32,671 bases of DNA, taken from Bacteriovoracaceae bacterium (GTDB lineage Bacteria > Bdellovibrionota > Bacteriovoracia > Bacteriovoracales > Bacteriovoracaceae). The DNA lies in assembly GCA_947446575.1 (NCBI GenBank), contig CANFHC010000033.1, positions 1-32,671 on the forward strand. Reading direction: 5' to 3'. Both the position numbers and the translations under genes were made by a program. Shown in pieces: positions 1-8,037 of the stretch (position 1 is the first letter of the stretch; each line of letters opens with the position of its first letter). The notes below the pieces were generated by a model that saw nothing but the letters and a program-made list of their open reading frames with translations, was not told the origin of the DNA and did not search any database.

Positions 1-438
1 CGCCTTGATATTGGTGAAAATTATTTTGTCGCCGATCAGATGAGACAGATGGGGGTTCCTTATGTAGTCATTTTTAACAATGAAGGAACAAGTGGACACG
101 CAACCGTTCAGGCAGTGGCCGGACATCTTGGAAAAGTTTGGTGCGTGATTGGGAATGTGAGCGAAAGAAACGGATTAATACAGAATCTTTATAGCTTCAG
201 AAGAAAAATAGACCCCAAGGGAACTGACATTAGATTTTTTCCAGAAAATGTTTCAGAGAAAAACTTAAAAACGCTGAAGGCCATCGAAAGTTTACTGATC
301 AATTTAAATGCACCAGGAGCTGAGCTTGATGGTTCACTTAAGCAAGAAGATTTAATGTCTGCAAGTGAGGCCCTTGAAGTTTTGAGCGCGGCCGGAATTG
401 TTATCGAAAATTCACCAACGATTAAAGCAATTCTTTAA
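1..438 (+). CDS. C-terminal part of an unidentified protein (5' end outside window)
   Basis: The reading frame is open from base 1, so the first methionine at 40 is probably internal and the gene starts upstream of the window. About 145 residues are visible. They look like a soluble alpha/beta protein: a strand-like stretch (PYVVIFNNEG), a Gly-rich turn with a helix (GTSGHATVQAVAGHLGK), another strand (VWCVIGNVSE), then mostly helix to the end. I do not recognise the family and see no catalytic signature, so no function is assigned. The next gene starts 78 bp downstream with its own promoter-like sequence, so this is probably the last gene of its transcript. I see no clear terminator hairpin after it. 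Confidence 0.7.
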   Translation, partial: RLDIGENYFVADQMRQMGVPYVVIFNNEGTSGHATVQAVAGHLGKVWCVIGNVSERNGLIQNLYSFRRKIDPKGTDIRFFPENVSEKNLKTLKAIESLLINLNAPGAELDGSLKQEDLMSASEALEVLSAAGIVIENSPTIKAIL

Positions 439-501
439 TATTGATGATTAAGTTTCGCGGCTGTAAAAAATACAATTTTCCCACCTCTAAATCGGATTGA
501 A

Positions 502-516
502 TGCTATATTCTCTCC
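502..516 (+). promoter_or_regulatory. Extended -10 promoter directly abutting a start codon
   Basis: TGC TATATT at 502-510 matches an extended -10 element, and only six bases (ctctcc) separate it from the ATG at 517. The expected transcription start coincides with the A of that ATG and no Shine-Dalgarno is present, which fits a leaderless mRNA. No convincing -35 is seen, as is usual for extended -10 promoters. Confidence 0.4.
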
Positions 517-2007
517 ATGAAAAAAATCATATTCCCTTTTGTGCTAAATTTAGTTTTTTTTACCTTTTGCATGAGTGCGAATGCTAAAACTATTTGCTCG
601 ATGACATTTAATTCATCCGATGAAAGAGAAGTTTTTAATAAAAACCTCAGTCCCATCGGTTACGAACATATTGAGCTCGTACCTGAAAATAGGGATCCTG
701 CCTGGTTTAGCAAGGCCTGTGCTAAAACAAAAACTTGTGACATTTTAGTGATCTCAGGTCACTTTGGGGGTCTTTTTTTTGGTGAAAAATCTTCTGCAAC
801 TATATCTCTTAATGAATTAATTAATGCCCGAGAAAAATCTCTTTGTCCGAATATTTTGGATAAACCCAAATCAGTTTTTCTGATGGGCTGTAATACACTT
901 TCTTCTAAAACTCAAGATCATCGAAGTGTAGATGACTACCTTCATATTTTAGTGGGGGATGGCTTTCCTCTAAATTTAGCTGAAGATGTCGCGGCATCAC
1001 GTTATTTAAATTTTGGGCAGAGTATGTCCAGTTTTATGACCTCTATTTTTATGTATTCCCCAATGATCGTAGGCTTTGAAAGTACCGGGCCTCTTGGTGC
1101 AGCGGCAGCACCGAGATTAGAAAGTGCTTTTAAGATGACTTCTTCTAAAGATCAGAATATTACTGGTCTTTCTGAGGCAGCACTCTTGAGTGCTTTTAAG
1201 GACACTAATTTAAAAGTGGTAAGGCCAGTTCAAAAAAATGAGGATGTCCTTACTAGGAATGCTCTCTCTGAAATAGAAGCACTTTCAACAAAAGCGTGGA
1301 TGTCAATTTTATCACCACAAAACATGACACAATTTTATGATTTCATTATTAAGAATAAGAAAAATATATTTTTAACAAAAGTTTTAGCGAAAAATGCAGA
1401 TGTATCAAAAAATGTTTTAGAAAAAATGATCGGTATTTTTCAAATGGCCTCTGGATTAAGTCATATTCAAGTCAATGTTTTAGATTTCCTTAAAATACAA
1501 AACTTAATTAATCAGTATGAATATGAAGATTCATTGTCATCAATCAGCTCTAATATTTTTGATCGATCATTAGATTATATAGCAGCTGATCAGCTATGCT
1601 CGATTCTAAAGGATCACCAGGAGCTCAATCTTTTAAATAAACTAAACAATTTGCAAAAAAGAAATCTTGCCAAGAGTGCTTATGCGACTTTCATCAACAA
1701 GTGCGCAGGGGGGTCTGAGAATAAGAAATCAGATTCAAAAGCACTTAGATGCCTGCTCAATCAGGAAACTTATGACTGGGCATGTTTAACCGAAAATTCA
1801 AAGTCTTTGGATGTAGATTCATGTGTGATGGCCAAAGATAGAAATGCGGATCCTGAAAATGCAGACGATATGATGTGGTATTGCTATTCAAAAATGTTAG
1901 AGAATAAAAATTTAAACCGTCCGACTTGTCTCGAGCTAACTCATCATTTTTCACTTTTAGGTAATCAAATTAAAATGAACTGGAACTGCTTGAATAAAAT
2001 ATTCTAA
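517..2007 (+). CDS. Secreted protein with caspase/CHAT-like His-Cys signature
   Basis: The protein has 496 residues. Residues 1-23 form a signal peptide (MKK, a Phe/Leu-rich core, then SANA before KTIC), so it is exported. Residues 74-130 show the clan CD peptidase pattern: a hydrophobic strand ending in His (DILVISGHFGG, His82), then a second hydrophobic strand ending in Cys (SVFLMGCNTLS, Cys125). Cys-Asn-Thr after a hydrophobic strand is typical of CHAT domains, and the later MIVGFESTGPLG stretch sits where CHAT proteins have a conserved strand and turn. From about residue 230 the protein is helical and unrecognised, and its last 100 residues hold many cysteines, suggesting periplasmic disulfides. 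No Shine-Dalgarno precedes the ATG. The family call rests on motifs only, so peptidase activity is an inference. Confidence 0.55.
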   Translation: MKKIIFPFVLNLVFFTFCMSANAKTICSMTFNSSDEREVFNKNLSPIGYEHIELVPENRDPAWFSKACAKTKTCDILVISGHFGGLFFGEKSSATISLNELINAREKSLCPNILDKPKSVFLMGCNTLSSKTQDHRSVDDYLHILVGDGFPLNLAEDVAASRYLNFGQSMSSFMTSIFMYSPMIVGFESTGPLGAAAAPRLESAFKMTSSKDQNITGLSEAALLSAFKDTNLKVVRPVQKNEDVLTRNALSEIEALSTKAWMSILSPQNMTQFYDFIIKNKKNIFLTKVLAKNADVSKNVLEKMIGIFQMASGLSHIQVNVLDFLKIQNLINQYEYEDSLSSISSNIFDRSLDYIAADQLCSILKDHQELNLLNKLNNLQKRNLAKSAYATFINKCAGGSENKKSDSKALRCLLNQETYDWACLTENSKSLDVDSCVMAKDRNADPENADDMMWYCYSKMLENKNLNRPTCLELTHHFSLLGNQIKMNWNCLNKIF

Positions 2008-2094
2008 ATTCGCTTAGTGAAGTTAGAACAATAAGATTGGCTGTCAATTTTAATTGTTATAAATAAAAGAAAAGAAAAATAAATTTAAAAGCTT

Positions 2095-3300
2095 TTGGAT
2101 GAGTACTTAAAATCATTCAATAGTTTAGGTGTTATCGTGTCTAATCAAAAAATATGTATTCATTGGCTTTTAGCCTTCATTTTAGCGAGTCTTTTTTTAT
2201 CCTTTAGCCATTTTGAATCGACAAGTAATGACTCTAAATACTACACGACCTTAGTTGTGAGATATAAAGATCAGAGCTGGCAGAACGTTCTAGCACCCAA
2301 ATGGGGAGTTAATTTTTGGAACTTTGATGAAAACTCATACATGCGAGATCAGTTACCCGGTCAAGTTCTTGCGGGAGTTGCCCTTGCCAATCTTGGTATT
2401 CCTGCAACTCAATCTCTGCATATATTAGGCATGGCGTATCAGATTCTCTCTATTTTACTTCTATCACTTATTTCTCAGCAATTTGTTTCCAAAGGCAAAA
2501 GTTCTGTCTTACTTTATTCCTTACTGCTTACTCCATTAGCTTTTTCCTATAATATTAGGGCAAATCATGAACTGGGAATTATGTTTTTTTCATTTTTGGC
2601 GCTCTATTCTGGAGTGATGCTTAATAAATCCAAATCTTGGATAATTTATTCAACATTTTCGTCGCTCGGACTTCTATGGATTAAAGGTCCATTTTTTATT
2701 TTTGGAACCATACTTCTAACCATCGGTTTTGTATTTTCTCCAAAAGAACGAAAAAAATATTCGTCATTGTTTCTTTCTATCTTTGTTTCAAACTTCTTTG
2801 TTTTACTATCAGCGCTTTTATTTGAATTGCTTTATCAATCAATAACTCATCAAAGCTTTTTTGCTACATTTTGGAAAATTCAATTTCAGCAAAGAGCTTT
2901 TAATGAAACTCAAAACCATTCATTTTTAATTCAAAAAATATTAAATTTTTATTATTACTTTTGGCATTATTTTACTTACGCCCTACCGGTGAGTCTGTTG
3001 ATTTTTATTCCAATACTTAAAAGAAAATCACCACAAGTCCTCATGGATTATTTAAAAACCCGAATATCATTATGCTTTTTTACTTCCGCGATGAGCTTTT
3101 GTTTGCTTTTTTCATTATCAAATAGAATAGCTGCTCGATATGTTTTTCCTGGTTATTATTTATTTGCTGCTTGGCTTATTTTAAGCTTCTACAATTTTTC
3201 TGAGACCTTTAAAAAGTTACATTTAAATATATTAAAGTTTGGCATTCATTTAGTGGTTCCTTTTCTGTGGCTTATTTGCTTCGTCTTGCATTTTTTATAA
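2095..3300 (+). CDS. Polytopic membrane protein, GT-C glycosyltransferase-like
   Basis: The protein has 401 residues and about ten hydrophobic segments, so it is an inner-membrane protein. The first segment (about residues 22-38) is followed by a long extracytoplasmic loop containing NDSKYY, in the place where GT-C enzymes (ArnT/PMT type, using polyprenyl-phosphate sugars) carry their acidic catalytic residue. The RANHELG motif further on also resembles that superfamily. No specific substrate can be named. The longest frame begins at TTG 2095 without a good ribosome site; GTG at 2137, preceded by AGG at 7-base spacing, is a reasonable alternative and would put the first helix close to the N terminus. 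It could instead be a lineage-specific membrane protein with no transferase activity. Confidence 0.45.
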   Translation: MDEYLKSFNSLGVIVSNQKICIHWLLAFILASLFLSFSHFESTSNDSKYYTTLVVRYKDQSWQNVLAPKWGVNFWNFDENSYMRDQLPGQVLAGVALANLGIPATQSLHILGMAYQILSILLLSLISQQFVSKGKSSVLLYSLLLTPLAFSYNIRANHELGIMFFSFLALYSGVMLNKSKSWIIYSTFSSLGLLWIKGPFFIFGTILLTIGFVFSPKERKKYSSLFLSIFVSNFFVLLSALLFELLYQSITHQSFFATFWKIQFQQRAFNETQNHSFLIQKILNFYYYFWHYFTYALPVSLLIFIPILKRKSPQVLMDYLKTRISLCFFTSAMSFCLLFSLSNRIAARYVFPGYYLFAAWLILSFYNFSETFKKLHLNILKFGIHLVVPFLWLICFVLHFL

Positions 3301-3504
3301 TTATTTTAGCTTCTGATAAAAAAAGGAGTAATGATTCCTCGGTTAGTTAGGTGTCCGCATTATTAAGTGGGAATTTTATTTAAAAAATTGAAACAAAAAT
3401 AATTTTAATATGTTATTATTTCTTATATTTTTTCTCTAATTTTTTTTGGTCAACATATTTTGCTATATCGAATTAAAAACATTAATCAAAAGAGTTTTAA
3501 AAGT

Positions 3505-4896
3505 ATGAAGATTTTATTTATTCTTATTTTTTCTTTTTATTATTCAATTCAAACTTTTGCTGGTGAATTACTTTTGCCTCAAGCAAAGAATTTAAATAAT
3601 TTGAAAAATAGCACTACTTTAAAATCTGGTGGCAACAATGTTGCTCCTAACGCTGAAGGCACTCCTGGAAGTATTTCGGCCAGTATTTTTTGGGCACAAA
3701 ATGCTAGTAATGCTCTTGATTCAAGAACAATTATTAGTTTGGATCAACTTGGTTGTAATTCACCCATACTGGCAGCGATTCCAGACAATCCAGATTATTT
3801 TTTTATTCGTTTGTTGCAAAATACTAATCCATCAGATGGCTGCTCTGGTAATACTTGGTCTATTGCTCTTGCTAAAATGGATTGGAATCAAAAAAAACTT
3901 TCATTAATAAAAAAGATTATTGTGCCTCCTTTGGTCCTTCCAGGGGGAAAATACACGGTGACGACTGCTTATGATCCTAGTGTTTTAAAATTTGATGGTA
4001 AACTTTGGGTAGCTTTTGAATGTCATGGAATAGGGTTTCAGGGTTCTGTTGGAACTTGTATGGGTCCATTGTCTAATACTTTTGAATTGGATCTGGCACA
4101 TTCTTATCTTCTAGTTCAAGGTAAATCGGTCACTCCAAACGATGCTTATGATTTTTCTGCTTCCGTTCCTAAACTCTTAAATCATCAGGGACACGCTTAT
4201 CTTTTTTGGAGTGTAGCACGTATTAGAAAATCTGATGGTGTATGGGCAGATGTCACAACTCGTGGAGTTGAGTTAAAGCTAGCTAATGATGGTTCACTTT
4301 GGCCGAAGAAATGGGCCCGAAGCAATGAGGCCATTCCTTCAAATCATCCACTAACAACCATCGTTTGGGGCCTCGAAAGCGATGAGCGCTCGAATCGTAT
4401 TGCTGATTCATTTCAATTTATAAGCGATGGCCAATATGTGTACGGCACTGGAGCTTTAGGGGGAGGCAATTGCCTTACTCCCACCGATAATTCACCAGGA
4501 TGTTACCGAATGGCAATTGCTAGAACAATCAATCCACTTAACTATCACGCCTTCAATAAAGAAAAAGTTTCGGAATCACTGTTGCCTGGCAATCCTCATG
4601 AGTACTCTCGTTTTATTTCAAAAGCTGATGGAAGTTTGTGGTTGGTTGGCGCTTTTCTTACTCCAAAAACTGCTAGTGATCGAACTATTCAAGCTGGATT
4701 TTTAGCGTTTCCAATTCCTAAAACACTCTCATGGTGCTCTTCAAGTCAAAAGGCCCCTGATTGGGGACAGAAAAATGGAAAGTGTCTTGCTTCATGTGGA
4801 GGAATTGGAGGAAAGGTTTCTTACAATGAGCCTTGCGTTCAACATGGCAAGGCCGATGTTGGCGTAGCTTATGATGTTCCTTTTTGTTGTAAATAA
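3505..4896 (+). CDS. Secreted propeller-like protein with Cys-rich C terminus
   Basis: I start it at ATG 3505 rather than the upstream TTG 3460, because that ATG begins a clean signal peptide (MKILFILIFSFYYS, cleavage near TFA-G). The mature protein is about 440 residues. Strands with Asp and Gly turns recur, and YDPSVLKFDGKLWVAFEC (residues 156-173) resembles blades of five-bladed propeller glycosidases (GH43/GH32 style). I cannot place catalytic acids, so enzymatic function is unproven. The last 50 residues carry six cysteines (KCLASCGG, a single C, and a terminal CCK), probably a disulfide-bonded module. The protein is exported to the periplasm or outside. No partner gene is evident. Confidence 0.55.
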   Translation: MKILFILIFSFYYSIQTFAGELLLPQAKNLNNLKNSTTLKSGGNNVAPNAEGTPGSISASIFWAQNASNALDSRTIISLDQLGCNSPILAAIPDNPDYFFIRLLQNTNPSDGCSGNTWSIALAKMDWNQKKLSLIKKIIVPPLVLPGGKYTVTTAYDPSVLKFDGKLWVAFECHGIGFQGSVGTCMGPLSNTFELDLAHSYLLVQGKSVTPNDAYDFSASVPKLLNHQGHAYLFWSVARIRKSDGVWADVTTRGVELKLANDGSLWPKKWARSNEAIPSNHPLTTIVWGLESDERSNRIADSFQFISDGQYVYGTGALGGGNCLTPTDNSPGCYRMAIARTINPLNYHAFNKEKVSESLLPGNPHEYSRFISKADGSLWLVGAFLTPKTASDRTIQAGFLAFPIPKTLSWCSSSQKAPDWGQKNGKCLASCGGIGGKVSYNEPCVQHGKADVGVAYDVPFCCK

Positions 4897-4917
4897 AGAA
4901 ATTTATCAGGAAAATCA

Positions 4918-5007
4918 ATGGGAGAATTCAGAAGTTTGTTTATTTTAGCTCTCTATGCCTCAAGTTATCTTAAAGCGCTAGGCACCATCGATTTTTGGCA
5001 TTATTAA
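4918..5007 (+). CDS. Possible 29-residue hydrophobic small ORF
   Basis: An ATG at 4918 follows AGGA at 6-base spacing and opens a 29-codon frame. It encodes a short amphipathic or hydrophobic segment (SLFILALYASSYLKALG) and ends at TAA 5005-5007. It lies 21 bp after the secreted-protein gene and could be co-transcribed with it. The stop codon touches the AAACT repeat. A frame this short can arise by chance; the ribosome site and a single membrane-like segment are the only support. Confidence 0.25.
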   Translation: MGEFRSLFILALYASSYLKALGTIDFWHY

Positions 5008-5035
5008 ACTAAACTAAACTAAACTAAACGAAACC
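5006..5035. repeat. Pentanucleotide tandem repeat (AAACT)4 plus two variant units
   Basis: Four perfect AAACT units at 5006-5025 are followed by AAACG and AAACC. The array lies between the 3' ends of convergent genes (stops at 4896 on + and 5070 on -), so slippage here would not change either main protein. It could alter 3' ends of transcripts or simply be tolerated. Confidence 0.85.
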
Positions 5036-5069
5036 TTACTTTAAAAATCTCTATTAATTCTAGTAGGCT

Positions 5070-6977
5070 TTACTCTTCAAGGCTTCCTTCTACTGCTGGA
5101 AAAAATTGTTGTTTTAATCCGATAGAGTGGCCTGCCGGGATAGGTTTACCAAGTTCATCAATTGAAAAAATTGTTTCAGGTAAATTAAGAGATTGGCAAA
5201 CTTTTTCCATCGTCGCAGGGACGAATGGATGGAGCATAATCATCAAATTCTTTAAAATGTAAAAGCATGTGTAAAGAGCATCAACACGTTCTTTTTCATC
5301 ATGACGATCATCGTGAGGTTTATATTGAACAAATAAACTATTGATCATTCGAGCGTAATTTTCAATCTGTCCCAAAAGTGTTATGTGGTCAGCTTTTTCC
5401 ATATTCTTCACATACATTTGAGCGATCTTCATCGTTTCTTTTTCCGCTTTCTCTAAAAGAACACCATTGGGAACAACTCCACCAAATTTAGAATGAACTG
5501 CTGCTATTGGTTTTTCAATGGCCGCGTTTAGTGGTCCCGCTAAGAATTTATTTCTTTCGTTGAATGTTTCAAAATCAAAGTTTGATTGTTTCTCTGCTAA
5601 ACTTAGTGTTGAAAGAAAATATCTCACCTGATCTGGGGCATAGCCCATATCTTCCGTTAGTTGATCTCCGCTATAAAAATTTCCACGCGATTTACTCATT
5701 TTTTCACCGTTAACCATCAAGTGAAAAACAGAGTAGACGTCAGTCATAGTGTAATTATCATTTACACCAATCCACATCGCTCCTTGCATAAGAACGTAGA
5801 AGTAAACGTTGTCTTGACCTAGGAATTGAAAAATTCTTGCTTCTGGATCTTTCCAAAAACGTTCCCATTCTTTTGGATCACGTCCCTGTTTAGCCAGTGC
5901 CACTTTTGTAAATGAAATGGGAGCAATTAGTGAATCAGGCCAGACGTATAAAGTTTTATCTTTCATCTCTGGATCAATATCTGCAGGCACGGGAATTCCC
6001 CATGTGACATCTCTCGTAATTGATCGGTGGGCCCACCCATCAAGGGCCACGCATACTATGCCCTTACTCTCCATCGCATTTTTGGAAGTTTGGTAGTCAG
6101 CAAGATTTTCAAATTGAACGACTACTTTTTTTCCGGGAGCATAACGAGATTTATGTTTTGGAAGTGAGGCGCGCATTTCTTTAAATACCGGCTCAGATGT
6201 ATTATCAAATTGAAACGCCGGTTGAACGGTTTCAAAAACTTCGTTAAAGACACCTTTGCGCCATTTATTTTGTTTTGATTTTATCCATTCAGTGAGTTGA
6301 TCCGAAACTTTCCACATGTCGAGCCAAAGATGATTTGTATCTCGTAATTCTGGTGTGGCATCTGACAATGATGACTTTGGATTTATTAGTTCTGAAGGAT
6401 CATATTGAGTTCCACAAACTTCACACGTATCACTGTAAGCAGTTTCATTCGTACAATTGGGATTAGGGCATTTTCCTGTGACGTTTCGGTCTTGCAAGAA
6501 TCGTTTTATTTTTGGATCAAACCACTGTTTAGTGGTTTTTTTCTCCAGCATTTTATTTTGCCAAAGTTTTCTCATAAATTCTTGAGAAGTCTCTTTATGA
6601 ATTGGATAACAATCTGGTTGAGATGTTCCCGAAAAAATATCGTATGAAATTCCATAGCGATTCGTTGTTTCAACTTGCTTTTCATGAATTTGATCAATGA
6701 ATTCGCGAACAGGCATTCCAGCTTTAATTGCCGCCACTTCAGAAGTTGAGCCATGATCATCATTTCCACTGACGAATAAAACGTTTTGCTTGCCAATGAG
6801 CATTCTCATGTAGCGTGCCATGATATCTGGAGGAACCATTGCTCCGGCCAGGTGCCCTAGATGAAGTGGCCCGTTGGCGTAAGGCATTCCACCTGTGACG
6901 ACAGCGGTTTTCGGTCGTTTTAGTAGTTCAAGAACTGATTTTACGTCTGTAGGGGGGGTGTATTGTGGTTTATTCAT
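5070..6977 (-). CDS. metG: Methionyl-tRNA synthetase
   Basis: This cytoplasmic class I aminoacyl-tRNA synthetase charges tRNA-Met. The 635-residue protein has the HIGH-type motif HLGH at residues 39-42 within PYANGPLHLGH, a zinc knuckle with Cys170, Cys175, Cys185 and Cys188, the SITRDVTWGIPVP core motif around residues 319-331, and KMSKS at 426-430. It ends after the anticodon-binding helices and lacks the C-terminal EMAPII-like tRNA-binding domain found in many bacterial enzymes. Two features are odd. About 60-70 extra residues lie between the zinc region and the ITRD motif (roughly 243-308). The usual YVWFDAPIGY block reads YVWPDSLIAPISF, keeping the Asp. It is preceded by a strong -10 box almost touching the ATG. 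Confidence 0.95.
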   Translation of the reverse strand: MNKPQYTPPTDVKSVLELLKRPKTAVVTGGMPYANGPLHLGHLAGAMVPPDIMARYMRMLIGKQNVLFVSGNDDHGSTSEVAAIKAGMPVREFIDQIHEKQVETTNRYGISYDIFSGTSQPDCYPIHKETSQEFMRKLWQNKMLEKKTTKQWFDPKIKRFLQDRNVTGKCPNPNCTNETAYSDTCEVCGTQYDPSELINPKSSLSDATPELRDTNHLWLDMWKVSDQLTEWIKSKQNKWRKGVFNEVFETVQPAFQFDNTSEPVFKEMRASLPKHKSRYAPGKKVVVQFENLADYQTSKNAMESKGIVCVALDGWAHRSITRDVTWGIPVPADIDPEMKDKTLYVWPDSLIAPISFTKVALAKQGRDPKEWERFWKDPEARIFQFLGQDNVYFYVLMQGAMWIGVNDNYTMTDVYSVFHLMVNGEKMSKSRGNFYSGDQLTEDMGYAPDQVRYFLSTLSLAEKQSNFDFETFNERNKFLAGPLNAAIEKPIAAVHSKFGGVVPNGVLLEKAEKETMKIAQMYVKNMEKADHITLLGQIENYARMINSLFVQYKPHDDRHDEKERVDALYTCFYILKNLMIMLHPFVPATMEKVCQSLNLPETIFSIDELGKPIPAGHSIGLKQQFFPAVEGSLEE

Positions 6978-7014
6978 AAGAGCTAATTATATCGCAAACC
7001 GAGCTCTTTATTAA
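6978..7014 (-). promoter_or_regulatory. metG promoter with flanking inverted repeat
   Basis: On the minus strand a perfect TATAAT (6991-6986) lies 17 bp from a -35-like TTAATA (7014-7009). Only eight bases separate the -10 from the ATG at 6977, so the leader is zero to two bases and no Shine-Dalgarno can be present. Seven-base arms AAGAGCT (6978-6984) and AGCTCTT (7002-7008) flank the -10 and could be an operator. Confidence 0.6.
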
Positions 7015-7020
7015 GAAAAA

Positions 7021-7047
7021 AAAGCCTGAAATGTTATTCAGGCTTTT
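7021..7047 (-). terminator. Rho-independent terminator of the desaturase gene
   Basis: AAAGCCTGAA (7021-7030) pairs perfectly with TTCAGGCTTT (7037-7046) around a 6-base loop. On the minus strand the stem is followed by a run of T. It lies 10 bp past the desaturase stop and separates that gene from metG. Confidence 0.85.
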
Positions 7048-7055
7048 TTTATTAA

Positions 7056-7982
7056 TTATGTCGTTTGAAATTTTTTACTTTGCATTTCCCTTTGTGCCTG
7101 AAGGATCAATTTTTCTGGAACCTTTTTTAAATCTTTTACCAATCCAACAACTGCTAAAGTTTTGATCAACCATTTGGTTGGATCGAAGTGGTACCAACGA
7201 ATTCCATTTCTATAATCAGTCGGAAAATAGTGGTGATAGTTATGGTAGCCTTCGCCGTAGCTAAAAAACGCCATGATATAACTGTCTCTTGCTGTATTAG
7301 AATCAGTATAAGGACGATTTCCTACTATATGGCATAATGAATTGATGAAAAATGTACAATGATGGACAACCACAACTCTTAGTACACCAGCTAGAGCAAG
7401 GCCTCCTAAAGCAGAGCCTAGAAAATATCCAATTACTGCAGGAAGAATAAATCCAACTGTTACAGCTATCGCCAAATAGTTTCTATGCTGCCACATAACT
7501 AATTTATCGTTTAATAAATCTTTTGGATAATGATCTACTTCAGCGTTTTGTTCTTTATAAAAAATCCATCCGATATGTGCCCAGAAAAATCCCTTGTTGA
7601 TATTGTAAGGATCTTTTTCATCATCAACATGCACATGGTGCACGCGGTGATCAGCGGCCCATTTTAGAGCTGAGTTTTGAAAAGCTGCGGCCCCAAAAAG
7701 GAGATAAATAAATTTAACAATACTACTTGATTTATAAGCTCGGTGAGCAAGCAGTCGGTGATAGCCGGCCGTAATAGAGATTCCTGTGATGAAATAAAAA
7801 GCAATTGCTAATGCAATTTGCGACCAAACAAATCCATGTCCTTTGAAGAATATAAATGAAAGTATCAAAGCAAGGACGGGTGTCGACGTAAGAAAAATTA
7901 TGTTAACCCAATCATATTGCTTTTTTGTTACTGCTTTAAAAACTGTCTGTGTTTGATGTGTTTCAAATGTTGTTGGTTTCAT
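7056..7982 (-). CDS. Membrane acyl-CoA/acyl-lipid desaturase (delta-9 type)
   Basis: This integral-membrane di-iron desaturase introduces a double bond into a saturated acyl chain and so tunes membrane fluidity. In 308 residues it has the three histidine boxes in the expected order: HRLLAH (75-80), HRVHH (112-116) and HNYHH (247-251), plus the extra His in NSLCHIVGNRPY (His218). Hydrophobic hairpins lie between the first two boxes and between the second and third. This is the bacterial stearoyl-CoA desaturase family; acyl-CoA versus acyl-lipid substrate cannot be decided. The ATG follows AGGAG at 9-base spacing. That ribosome site lies in the 3' arm of a perfect 11-bp hairpin, pointing to post-transcriptional or operator control. 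A good terminator follows the gene. Confidence 0.9.
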   Translation of the reverse strand: MKPTTFETHQTQTVFKAVTKKQYDWVNIIFLTSTPVLALILSFIFFKGHGFVWSQIALAIAFYFITGISITAGYHRLLAHRAYKSSSIVKFIYLLFGAAAFQNSALKWAADHRVHHVHVDDEKDPYNINKGFFWAHIGWIFYKEQNAEVDHYPKDLLNDKLVMWQHRNYLAIAVTVGFILPAVIGYFLGSALGGLALAGVLRVVVVHHCTFFINSLCHIVGNRPYTDSNTARDSYIMAFFSYGEGYHNYHHYFPTDYRNGIRWYHFDPTKWLIKTLAVVGLVKDLKKVPEKLILQAQREMQSKKFQTT

Positions 7983-7984
7983 TA

Positions 7985-8023
7985 GTGTGTTCTCCTGCTA
8001 CTAGGATAACGTGGAGAACACAC
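7985..8023 (-). promoter_or_regulatory. Perfect 11-bp hairpin sequestering the desaturase Shine-Dalgarno
   Basis: GTGTGTTCTCC (7985-7995) and GGAGAACACAC (8013-8023) are perfect inverted repeats 17 bp apart. In the minus-strand leader the 3' arm is the ribosome site itself (GGAG, nine bases before the ATG at 7982), so folding would block translation. As DNA, the same symmetry could be a repressor operator. Confidence 0.6.
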
Positions 8024-8037
8024 ACTAACTGTAAAAC

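Noticed and set aside
3629-3907. 92-codon frame overlapping the secreted propeller-like gene
   Set aside because: It is an out-of-frame overlap on the same strand; the signal peptide and continuous 463-residue frame favour the longer gene.
5006-5035. CRISPR or phase-variation cassette
   Set aside because: It is a simple 5-bp tandem repeat without spacers, located between convergent 3' ends rather than in a promoter or reading frame of an identified gene.
6405-6647. Plus-strand 80-codon frame inside metG
   Set aside because: It lies wholly antisense to a confidently identified enzyme, has no ribosome site and encodes nothing recognisable.
6978-7055. T-box leader for metG
   Set aside because: The space holds the desaturase terminator and a -10 box eight bases from the ATG, leaving no room for a leader RNA.
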